In this document: positions 1 through 6,279 of the stretch, in pieces
Layout of the letters: each line of letters starts with the position of its first letter
How positions within the stretch are numbered: the stretch's first letter is position 1
Assembly: GCA_052143835.1 (NCBI GenBank)
Contig: JBKQRV010000201.1
Span: 1 to 16,442 of the forward strand
DNA from: DASPPM01 sp052143835
GTDB lineage: Bacteria > Pseudomonadota > Alphaproteobacteria > JACZXZ01
Direction of reading: 5' to 3'
DNA length: 16,442 nucleotides
Notes under the pieces: generated by a model
What the model was told of the DNA's origin: nothing
Databases searched by the model: none
Seen by the model: the letters and a program-made list of their open reading frames with translations, nothing else
Translations under genes and position numbers: made by a program

Positions 1-613
1 TCGGCGTGGAGATAAGCACCGTCGGGCGCATGCGGAGGATGGCCTGGATGTGCCCCTTGGTGTCGAGGCCGCCGCCCGAGAGGACGCGGCAGCCGAGACG
101 GCGCGCACCCCAATAGGCGCTCCAGAAGCCGGCGAAATTGCCCCATGAGAAGGCGAAATAGAAGCTGTCGCTGGGCCGGATTCCGAGCGCCCAAAAGCCG
201 TAGACCCAGGATTCGCCATAGCGCACCGTGTCGGACATCGAATAGGGAATGCTCAAGGGCACGCCGGTGGTCCCGGAGGTCTCGCAGTGATGCGCGACGA
301 ACTCCGGCGGGAGCGCGAGCGTCGGTCCGTAGGGCGGCGCTGCCTCTTGCAGGCCGACGAACTCGCTCTTGTCGGTAAGCGGGACGCGGCGCTTGAAATC
401 CTCGATGGTGCGGATGTCGCGCGGCTCGAGGCCGGCCGCGTCGAACTTCTCCCGGTAGAACGGGCTCAGCTCGTAGGCGTACTCGACCAGCGCCCGAAGC
501 CTCTTCAGGTGAAGCGCATCGAGCTCCTCCCGCGGCATGGTTTCGGTGTATTCGTTCCAAAACCGGCTGGCGCCGGCCCGTGCCCCGAGAAGGGCCAATC
601 GAGCACCGCTCAT
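1..613 (-). CDS. Phenylacetate-CoA ligase family protein (partial, 3' end outside window)
   Basis: This is the N-terminal 204 codons of an AMP-forming acyl-CoA ligase of the PaaK type, a cytosolic enzyme that activates an (aryl)acetic or related acid with ATP and CoA. The reverse strand from ATG 611-613 reads MSGARLALLG..., then WNEYTETMPREELDAL near residues 19-34, a stretch typical of PaaK N-termini. SPFYREKF (about 63-70), the linker-like PLTDKSEF and the serine/threonine-rich nucleotide loop ETSGTTGVPL (about 118-127) follow. The start is supported by a strong GGGAGGGGG ribosome-binding site 5 nt upstream. The frame is open to the left edge; a full-length family member has about 400-450 residues. 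It is divergent from the protease gene, and an imperfect inverted repeat lies upstream. Substrate is not determinable. Class assignment is secure; phenylacetate specificity is inference. Confidence 0.88.
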   Translation of the reverse strand, partial: MSGARLALLGARAGASRFWNEYTETMPREELDALHLKRLRALVEYAYELSPFYREKFDAAGLEPRDIRTIEDFKRRVPLTDKSEFVGLQEAAPPYGPTLALPPEFVAHHCETSGTTGVPLSIPYSMSDTVRYGESWVYGFWALGIRPSDSFYFAFSWGNFAGFWSAYWGARRLGCRVLSGGGLDTKGHIQAILRMRPTVLISTP

Positions 614-673
614 CAATCCCCCTCCCTATGCAATGCGGAGCGCGGCGGCCCCACGCGCAAAGTCCGACCCAAA

Positions 674-697
674 CATACTAGCCAGTCAGGATGTATG
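674..697. promoter_or_regulatory. Possible repressor operator upstream of the CoA ligase
   Basis: An inverted repeat has arms CATAC (674-678) and GTATG (693-697) around a 14-nt centre that includes CAGTCAG. It lies 61-84 nt upstream of the ligase start. On the minus strand it overlaps TAGTAT, a plausible -10 hexamer. TetR-family repressors often control acyl-CoA ligase genes through such sites, but only 5-6 bp per arm are symmetric, so the call is tentative. Confidence 0.28.
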
Positions 698-780
698 AGG
701 CCAGCCCCGGCCCGTCGTGCCGGTGAGCACCCGGCCCGGTTCGGACGCGAGCTCTCTCGTGAGGTCAAAGGGCATGGGTA

Positions 781-800
781 ATTCATTGATATGCATGAAT
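781..800. promoter_or_regulatory. Inverted repeat ATTCAT-N8-ATGAAT in AT-rich promoter region
   Basis: Perfect 6-bp arms ATTCAT (781-786) and ATGAAT (795-800) flank TGATATGC at the start of the AT-rich patch upstream of the protease gene. It may be a regulator site for the protease. No known consensus was recognised. Confidence 0.25.
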
Positions 801-856
801 AAAGATACCCTTACCAAACATTAATTTCGGCGCAACTGGAGGGTAAGGCTAAGGCA

Positions 857-903
857 CCCATATCTATGGGCGACCAAGACCCCCGGATGGATTTTCCGGA
901 GGG
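857..903 (+). promoter_or_regulatory. Tandem stem-loops in the protease leader
   Basis: CCCATA (857-862) pairs with TATGGG (865-870). Next, CCCCCGGA (880-887) pairs with TCCGG-A-GGG (895-903) with one bulged A, and the stem is followed within a few bases by CTTTTG. The second stem resembles a weak terminator or attenuator and ends about 28 nt before the protease ATG at 932. Function is inferred. Confidence 0.35.
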
Positions 904-931
904 GCTTTTGTCCCCAGGCAAGGAGTGAACG

Positions 932-2464
932 ATGAGTCTTTCCCTGTTACCCATCCGCGCGGGCTGCGCGAAGCCCGCAGCGCGGCCGCCATCCGAGACG
1001 CGCGCGCGCGCCCAGAGGGCGGCAAGCGCAGCGCTTGCCCTCTTTGCCGCCGTGGCGCTCCTCGCGTCGCCGGCCTTCGCGCGGGAAGCGCCGGCGAGCT
1101 TCGCCCCGCTGGTCAAGGAGGTTGCCCCCGCGGTCGTCAATGTCTCGACGACCCAGAAGGTGGCGGGCGGGCCGATGATGGATTTGCCCTTCCAGGATCT
1201 CCCGGAGGACTCGCCCTTCCGCCAGTTCTTCAAGCACTACTTCAACGGTCAGGGCCAGGGCGAGAGCCATCCCATGCTGCAGCACTCGCTCGGCTCCGGC
1301 TTCGTCATCGATCCCTCGGGCTACGTCGTCACCAATAATCACGTGGTCGGATCGGCGACCGAGATCAGCGTCAAGCTCTCGGACGGCACGAGCTACAAGG
1401 CGAAGCTCGTGGGCCGCGACGAGCGTACCGACCTGGCCCTCCTCAAGATCAACGCGGACCACCCCTTGCCCGCGGTCGCTTGGGGCGACAGCGACAAGGC
1501 CCAGGTCGGCGACTGGGTGATGGCGGTCGGCAATCCCTTCGGGCTCGGCGGCACGGTCACGGCGGGCATCGTCTCCGCGCGCGGCCGCGATCTCCACGAG
1601 GGACCCTACGACAGCTTCATCCAGACCGACGCCGCCATCAACCGCGGCAACTCCGGCGGCCCCATGTTCGACATGGACGGCCAGGTGATCGGCATCAACA
1701 GCGCCATCTACTCGCCCAACGGCGGCAGCGTCGGCATCGGCTTCGCCATCCCCTCAGCACTTGCCAAGCCGGTGATCGAGCAGCTCAAGGAGCATGGCTC
1801 GGTCGAGCGCGGCTGGCTCGGGGTGCAAATCCAGGAGGTGACGCCCGACGTCGCCGAGAGCCTCGGGCTCAAGGTGAGCGCCGGAGCGCTCGTCGCCAAG
1901 GTCACCAAGGACAGCCCGAGTGAGGCCGCCGGCCTGCGCCAGGGCGACGTGATTACGCGCTTCAACGGCAAGGACATCAAGGAGCTGCACGATCTCACGC
2001 GCGTCGTGGCCGACACGAGACCGGGCACGCATGCGGAGATCACCGTCTGGCGCGAGGGTCACGAAACGCAGCTGAGCGTCGATGTCGGCAAGATGCCTGC
2101 GAAGCAGGTGGCCGAGTCGGAGGAGCCCAACAGCTCCGTGGCACCCACCGCGAGCGAGACCAAGGTCGCCTCGTTGGGCTTGACGCTCGGCGTTCTCACT
2201 TCGGATTCGCGTAAAGAGCTCGGGCTGGACAAGACGGTCAACGGAGCGCTCGTCACCGACGTGAAGGACGGCACCGTGGCCGCCGAACACGGTCTGCGTC
2301 CGGGCGACGTGATCGTCAAGGTCGGCCAAGCCGCCGTCGACGGACCGAAGCAGGCGGCCGAGCGCATCGAAGCGGCCAAGAAGGCCAACCAAAAGGCGGT
2401 CCTCCTGCTCCTCGACCGCCGCGGCGAAGAGCTCTTCGTGGCGCTGCCGTTCTCGCAGGCGTAA
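932..2464 (+). CDS. degP: Do/DegP-family periplasmic serine endoprotease
   Basis: An HtrA/DegP-type protease-chaperone, expected to degrade or refold damaged proteins in the periplasm. The 510 residues contain a signal peptide (about 1-50, hydrophobic core 33-47, ending SPAFA before REAPA). Its n-region of about 30 residues, rich in Arg, is unusually long. A trypsin-like domain follows with catalytic triad His137 (NNHVV), Asp167 (RTDLALL) and Ser241 (GNSGGP), then two PDZ domains at about 292-385 and 413-507, each with a GLRxGDV motif. Length is normal for the family. The ATG at 932 has an AAGGAG site 7 nt upstream, and no other start codon occurs before the signal core. The response regulator and kinase genes follow on the same strand, suggesting envelope-stress control. 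The exact paralogue (DegP, DegQ or MucD) cannot be fixed. Confidence 0.95.
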   Translation: MSLSLLPIRAGCAKPAARPPSETRARAQRAASAALALFAAVALLASPAFAREAPASFAPLVKEVAPAVVNVSTTQKVAGGPMMDLPFQDLPEDSPFRQFFKHYFNGQGQGESHPMLQHSLGSGFVIDPSGYVVTNNHVVGSATEISVKLSDGTSYKAKLVGRDERTDLALLKINADHPLPAVAWGDSDKAQVGDWVMAVGNPFGLGGTVTAGIVSARGRDLHEGPYDSFIQTDAAINRGNSGGPMFDMDGQVIGINSAIYSPNGGSVGIGFAIPSALAKPVIEQLKEHGSVERGWLGVQIQEVTPDVAESLGLKVSAGALVAKVTKDSPSEAAGLRQGDVITRFNGKDIKELHDLTRVVADTRPGTHAEITVWREGHETQLSVDVGKMPAKQVAESEEPNSSVAPTASETKVASLGLTLGVLTSDSRKELGLDKTVNGALVTDVKDGTVAAEHGLRPGDVIVKVGQAAVDGPKQAAERIEAAKKANQKAVLLLLDRRGEELFVALPFSQA

Positions 2465-2499
2465 GCGGGAACGGGAGCGGAGCCCGCGCGGCACCAAGG

Positions 2500-2552
2500 C
2501 CCCTCGCCCCGCCCTCTCCCCGTCAACGGGAGAGGGATTTGGGGCGTTGGGG
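2500..2552. repeat. GC-rich palindromic dispersed repeat (CCCTCTCCC/GGGAGAGGG type)
   Basis: The inner stem CCCTCTCCC (2512-2520) pairs with GGGAGAGGG (2528-2536) around the loop CGTCAAC. The pairing extends outward through CGCCCC (2505-2510) with GGGGCG (2541-2546), and CCCC (2500-2503) with GGGG (2549-2552). Positions 2500-2519 match 12409-12428 at 17 of 20 bases. Repeats of this kind are common between genes in alphaproteobacteria. It lies just after the protease stop and may act as a 3' stabiliser or terminator for that gene. Confidence 0.7.
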
Positions 2553-2602
2553 GTCGCGGTGTCCAAGCGTGCACGAGGCGCTCGCGGCAACGACGGACGC
2601 GA

Positions 2603-2637
2603 TTGGTTTCACATTCTGGCCTTGCTAATCTGGTGCC
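2603..2637 (+). promoter_or_regulatory. Candidate promoter giving a leaderless response-regulator mRNA
   Basis: TTGGTT (2603-2608) and TAATCT (2626-2631) are separated by exactly 17 nt. Only 6 nt lie between the -10 and the ATG at 2638, so transcription would begin at or beside the start codon. No Shine-Dalgarno sequence precedes this ATG, which fits a leaderless transcript. Each hexamer matches the consensus at only three of six positions. Confidence 0.4.
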
Positions 2638-3318
2638 ATGCACATTCTGGTCATCGAGGACGATGCCGCCACGGCCGATTATCTGGTCAAGGGCCTGACC
2701 GAGAGCGGCTACGTCGTCGACCACGCGGCCGAAGGACGCGACGGACTCTTCATGGCGCTGAGCCAGAATTACGACGCCATGATCGTCGACCGCATGCTGC
2801 CCGGGCTCGACGGGCTCTCCATCGTGCAGACGCTGCGCGCCCAGCAGAAACGCACGCCCGTCCTGATCCTCTCAGCACTCGCCCAGGTCGATGACCGGGT
2901 CAAGGGCCTGCGCGTGGGCGGCGACGACTATCTCACCAAGCCATATGCCTTCTCGGAGCTTCTCGCCCGCCTCGAGGCGATCCTAAGGCGTGGCGCCAAC
3001 GAGACCGCCGTGCAACGCCTCAAGGTCGCCGATCTCGAGATGGACCTGCTCTCCCGCACGGTGCGCCGCGCGGGCAAGGGCATCGATCTGCAGCCGCGCG
3101 AGTTCAAGCTCCTCGAGTATCTCATGCGCCATGCCGGCCAAGTGGTGACGCGCACCATGCTGCTCGAAGGCGTGTGGGACTACCATTTCGATCCCCAAAC
3201 CAACGTGATCGACGTCCACGTGAGCCGCCTCCGGCAGAAGATCGACCGCGGCTTCGATCGCCCCCTCCTCCACACCGTGCGGGGTGCCGGCTATAGCCTG
3301 CGCGCGGAAGCTTCGTGA
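2638..3318 (+). CDS. OmpR/PhoB-family response regulator
   Basis: A cytoplasmic DNA-binding response regulator of 226 residues, normal for the family. The receiver domain (1-118) shows the acidic pocket Glu7-Asp8-Asp9, phospho-acceptor Asp51 (MIVDRMLPG), Ser79 at the switch position and Lys101 in LTKPY. The winged-helix domain (about 128-223) carries LQPREFKLLEYL, the recognition-helix stretch NVIDVHVSRLRQKI and the wing motif VRGAGY. The start MHILVIEDD is where such proteins normally begin, yet there is no ribosome-binding site upstream. The stop overlaps the kinase start by 4 nt, so the two are a cognate pair and co-translated. The upstream protease is a plausible regulatory target. The signal and regulon are unknown. 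Confidence 0.95.
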   Translation: MHILVIEDDAATADYLVKGLTESGYVVDHAAEGRDGLFMALSQNYDAMIVDRMLPGLDGLSIVQTLRAQQKRTPVLILSALAQVDDRVKGLRVGGDDYLTKPYAFSELLARLEAILRRGANETAVQRLKVADLEMDLLSRTVRRAGKGIDLQPREFKLLEYLMRHAGQVVTRTMLLEGVWDYHFDPQTNVIDVHVSRLRQKIDRGFDRPLLHTVRGAGYSLRAEAS

Positions 3319-4697
3319 GAACCGGCCGCCTCCTTCGCACCTCGACCTTCCGGCGCGCCCTCATCTACATGGCACCCTTCGGGGTGCTCGTCGTCATCCT
3401 CTTCGGCTTCCTCTACCTCGGCACGCTCGGGCTGATCGACGCCCAGGCGAACGCCACCATCGACGCCGAGATCCGCGGCCTCGCCGAGCAGTACAGCTCG
3501 CGCGGCCTGAGCCGGCTCACCGAGGTCATCGCCGAGCGCAGCGGCAGCAAGGGCGAGAAGGGCAGCATCTATCTCCTGACCGGGCCCGATCTCACCCCCC
3601 TCGCGGGCAACCTCAACGGTTGGCCGTCGGAGGCCGTGCTCAAGGACGGATGGCTCAGCTTCGAGGTCGAGCGCAACGAGCACGGCGCGGAGACCAAGCA
3701 CGAGATTCGCGCCAAGCCCTTCAGGCTCGAGGGCGGCTTCCGCCTCCTCGTCGGGCGCGACATGGCCGAGCGCGCCGCCTTCCAGCAGGTCATCGCCAAG
3801 ACCCTCGCCTTGGCCTTGGTCATCACCATCATCCTCGGCGTCTCCGGCGCGCTCTATCTCAGCAGCAAGCTGCTCGAGCGCGTCGAAGCGGTCGCGGAGA
3901 CGAGCCGCACCATCCTGCGCGGCGATTTCACGCGGCGCGTGCCGCTGGCCGGCAGCGGCGACGAGTTCGACCACCTCTCGGCCAGCCTGAACGAGATGCT
4001 CGAGCAGATCGAGCAGCTCATGACCGGCATGCGCGCCGTCACCGACAGCCTGGCCCATGACCTCAGGAGCCCGCTGACGCGGCTCAAGGGCCGCATCGAG
4101 GTGGCGCTGCGCGGGAGTGCGGACGCGGCACGCTATCGCGAGACGCTTGCCGAGACGATCGCGGACGCGGACGCGATCCTCGCCACCTTCAATGCTCTGC
4201 TTTCGATCACGGAGGCCGAGGCCGGCACCGCGCGCACCAGCATGACGCGGCTCGAGCTCGGCGAGCTCGCGCGCGCCGCTCTCGAGCTCTACGAGCCGCT
4301 CGCCGAAGGCAAGGGGCTCTCGCTCAGGCAAGAGATCGAGGACGGCGTCGCCATCGTCGGCCACCCCCAGCTCCTCGCCCAAAGCGTCGCCAACCTGCTC
4401 GACAATGCGATCAAGTACACGCCTGCCGGCGGGGCGGTCGCGCTCGCCGTGCGCCGCGCGGGCGAGCGTGCCGAGCTCATCGTCGCCGACAGCGGCCCCG
4501 GGATCCCGGCCGAGGACCGCGAGCGCGTGCTCGAGCGCTTCGTCCGCCTCGATGCGAGCCGCACCTCGCCGGGAAGCGGCCTCGGGCTGAGCCTCGTCGC
4601 GGCGGTCGCCAAGCTCCATCACGCCGAGCTGCGGCTCGAGGACAATGCGCCCGGCCTCAAGCTCACGGTCTCCTTTGACTTAGCACCACCCGGATGA
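3315..4697 (+). CDS. Sensor histidine kinase (HAMP, HisKA, HATPase)
   Basis: An inner-membrane sensor kinase of 460 residues, partner of the preceding regulator. It starts at GTG 3315 inside a GTGA overlap with the regulator stop. Order: TM1 (about 18-40), periplasmic region (about 41-155) without a recognised sensor fold, TM2 (about 159-183), HAMP (about 184-236), and a dimerisation helix with phospho-accepting His248 (SLAHDLRSPLTRLKGRIE). The ATPase domain has N box VANLLDNAIKY (358-368, catalytic-site Asn364), G1 DSGPGIP (392-398) and G2 GSGLGLSLV (420-428). All residues needed for activity are present. The short periplasmic domain suggests sensing at or near the membrane. No neighbour identifies the ligand. 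Membership is certain; an envelope-stress role is inferred from the DegP neighbour. Confidence 0.95.
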   Translation: MRTGRLLRTSTFRRALIYMAPFGVLVVILFGFLYLGTLGLIDAQANATIDAEIRGLAEQYSSRGLSRLTEVIAERSGSKGEKGSIYLLTGPDLTPLAGNLNGWPSEAVLKDGWLSFEVERNEHGAETKHEIRAKPFRLEGGFRLLVGRDMAERAAFQQVIAKTLALALVITIILGVSGALYLSSKLLERVEAVAETSRTILRGDFTRRVPLAGSGDEFDHLSASLNEMLEQIEQLMTGMRAVTDSLAHDLRSPLTRLKGRIEVALRGSADAARYRETLAETIADADAILATFNALLSITEAEAGTARTSMTRLELGELARAALELYEPLAEGKGLSLRQEIEDGVAIVGHPQLLAQSVANLLDNAIKYTPAGGAVALAVRRAGERAELIVADSGPGIPAEDRERVLERFVRLDASRTSPGSGLGLSLVAAVAKLHHAELRLEDNAPGLKLTVSFDLAPPG

Positions 4698-4791
4698 GGC
4701 GGACGCGGTCATAGCGCCAGGCCTGCAGCCCCGGTAAAATCGCCTGATCGTTGCCGAGGGCGTGTCGCGCCGCGGGCGAGGTTGGCGGCGG

Positions 4792-4816
4792 GGAACAGCC
4801 TGGATAGAAGATCGTT
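4792..4816 (+). promoter_or_regulatory. EcfG (general stress sigma factor) type promoter
   Basis: GGAAC (4792-4796), a 16-nt spacer and CGTT (4813-4816) match the alphaproteobacterial EcfG/SigT/RpoE2 consensus GGAAC-N16/17-CGTT exactly. A start point about 6-8 nt downstream would leave a short leader containing GAGG (4826-4829) before the ATG at 4838. Position and spacing fit the small membrane-protein gene well. Confidence 0.6.
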
Positions 4817-4837
4817 CGGCGGGGTGAGGCCGGATAA

Positions 4838-5086
4838 ATGACGCACGGTCAGTTCCTGCAAAGGGCCATCTTTCTGATGGCGGCGGCGGTGGCCGTGCTG
4901 CTGTACGTCTTGTGGCGCCTCATGGGCCATCGCATTGAAGCGCTGGTGAATCGGCTCGTGCCGGCCGGGTCCGTCCTCGCACGTCAGACGCTCTGGGTGA
5001 TCCTCGCGGTAATTTTCAGTCTTGCGATATCGATATTTACACTGCTGCTCGTTGTTCTTCTTCTCCATGCGCTCGGCTACGCCTGA
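4838..5086 (+). CDS. Small two-helix membrane protein, unknown function
   Basis: An 82-residue protein that I do not recognise. Two strongly hydrophobic segments (about 10-29 and 52-79) flank a short basic loop with HRIEALVNRL, so it should be an inner-membrane hairpin protein. There is no cysteine, repeat or catalytic motif. Three features argue that it is real: a GAGG ribosome-binding site 8 nt before ATG 4838, an exact EcfG-type promoter just upstream, and a clean two-TM profile. Composition falls in G+C toward its 3' end. It follows the kinase gene by 140 nt and is convergent with the MprF-like gene. The promoter suggests induction in the general stress response; the role is unknown. Confidence 0.66.
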   Translation: MTHGQFLQRAIFLMAAAVAVLLYVLWRLMGHRIEALVNRLVPAGSVLARQTLWVILAVIFSLAISIFTLLLVVLLLHALGYA

Positions 5087-5170
5087 TGCCGCAGCGGCGC
5101 CCCAATGACTCACGCATGGCCCTGAGCGCTTGCTGGACTGCGAGCCAGCGGCGCGGCCCTTGCTCTCCAT

Positions 5171-6127
5171 TCACTCCCGCCGTCGGAAACGCTCCGCGAG
5201 TTCCCGCTTCTGGCGCGCGATCTCGTAGAGCGACAGGCTCAGAAGCGCCAATGCCAACGGCAGCAGGAAATAGAGGCAGCGAAAGCCGACGAGGGCCGCC
5301 ATCGAGGCGGCCTTGGGCACGTCGGGCAGCATCACGACGATCACCAGCTCGAACACCCCGATCCCGCCGGGCACGTGGGAGAGGATCGAGGCCGCCGCCG
5401 CGAGCACGTAGGCGCCTAGAAACGTGCGGTAGGTAACGTGCGCATCGACCGGCAAAAGGAGATAGACCACGGCACCGGAGAGTGCCAGGTCGACGGAGGC
5501 GACTGCGATCTGCGCCAACGCCGAGGCGAAGGACGGAAGGCGCAGGCGATAGCGGCCGAGCACGAACGGCCGGCGCCGGATGAGCGGTGCCGCGAGATAG
5601 ACGAGGCCGGCCGCGAGAAGGACCGCACCGGCCAGGCGCACCGTAGACGCGGGCGTCGCCAGGACGAGCGCCACGTCGCCCGGGTCGAGCGAGAGCATGA
5701 GGCCGCCCACGGTGGTGACGCCGAGTGCAAAGGTCACCGCGCAGAACACCACGATCTCGCCGATCTCGAGGGCACCTAAACCCAGCCCCGAATAAATGCG
5801 GTAGCGCACCGACCCACCGCTTATGAGCGCCGCCCCGACGTTCTGGCTGATCGCGAAGGCGACGAAGGATGCGAGTGCTATCTGGCGGAAGGGCAGGCTG
5901 CGGCCGACGTAGCGGAGTGCCAGGTAATCGTAGGCCGTAAGCACGAGGTAGCTCGCCGCGCTGAAAAAAAGTGCCGCGGCGACGCGAGGCCAAGGGAGCG
6001 AGAAGAGATGCTCCAGCACGTCCGCGAGGCGCAGATGCGCCAAGTTGCGGTAGAGCACATAGGCGGCGGCGAGGAAGACGAGGAGGCTCGCGAGCAGCGT
6101 CAAACGGTTGAGCGTGTGCGAGGTCAT
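5171..6127 (-). CDS. Lysylphosphatidylglycerol synthase TM-domain (MprF flippase-like / YbhN) protein
   Basis: A 318-residue integral membrane protein with about eight hydrophobic segments, matching the N-terminal flippase domain of MprF. Diagnostic stretches are YDYLALRYVGR (66-76), SQNVGAALISGGSVRYRIY (94-112), ALEIGEIVVFCAVTF (119-133) and SHVPGGIGVFE (250-260). A full MprF (about 850 residues) also has a C-terminal cytosolic aminoacyl-transferase domain. That domain is absent here, and the protein ends in a charged tail (RQKRELAERFRRRE), so it is a stand-alone membrane unit that might move or bind a lipid rather than make one. The start at 6125-6127 has AGGAG about 13 nt upstream, rather far. 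It is divergent from the CoA-ligase gene and convergent with the small membrane-protein gene. Family is sure; substrate unknown. Confidence 0.9.
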   Translation of the reverse strand: MTSHTLNRLTLLASLLVFLAAAYVLYRNLAHLRLADVLEHLFSLPWPRVAAALFFSAASYLVLTAYDYLALRYVGRSLPFRQIALASFVAFAISQNVGAALISGGSVRYRIYSGLGLGALEIGEIVVFCAVTFALGVTTVGGLMLSLDPGDVALVLATPASTVRLAGAVLLAAGLVYLAAPLIRRRPFVLGRYRLRLPSFASALAQIAVASVDLALSGAVVYLLLPVDAHVTYRTFLGAYVLAAAASILSHVPGGIGVFELVIVVMLPDVPKAASMAALVGFRCLYFLLPLALALLSLSLYEIARQKRELAERFRRRE

Positions 6128-6279
6128 GCGCGTGCGTTCGCTCCTTCACCCTTGCCGGCCGGGAACTATGGCAAAATGCCTTGCCTTCACGGCCAAGCCC
6201 CTCGACAGCCGGGGTCCGATGCGCTGAGATGTTATCCGGATTAGCAGGAAAGACGACAGCCCCCCGAGGACCGCGTGCC

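Larger units (their letters stand above)
614..931. other. Divergent intergenic region between ligase and protease genes
   Basis: No coding sequence is supported in these 318 bases. The part near the ligase is GC-rich apart from a short A/T patch around 671-697 with an inverted repeat. Positions about 779-830 are distinctly AT-rich for this genome and probably hold the protease promoter, but I could not find a convincing -35/-10 pair or an EcfG-type site there. Two stem-loops (857-870 and 880-903) lie in the probable protease leader. Confidence 0.6.

Noticed and set aside
2610..2650. Direct repeat CACATTCTGG at 2610-2619 and 2641-2650 around the response-regulator start
   Set aside because: The spacing of 31 bp is suggestive of a regulator site, but one such nearby 10-mer pair is expected by chance in a window of this size, and the second copy is coding sequence.
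3291..4622. 443-codon minus-strand open frame opposite the histidine kinase
   Set aside because: Compositional shadow of a kinase with all catalytic motifs; no recognisable domain or sensible start context.
5087..5170. Possible bidirectional terminator between the convergent small membrane-protein and MprF-like genes
   Set aside because: Only a 5-bp stem (GCTGG/CCAGC) without a T-tract was found; too weak to call.
6181..6279. Upstream extension of the CoA ligase to TTG 6181 or ATG 6229
   Set aside because: The added residues resemble no ligase N-terminus, and ATG 6280 has a GAGGA site at proper spacing.
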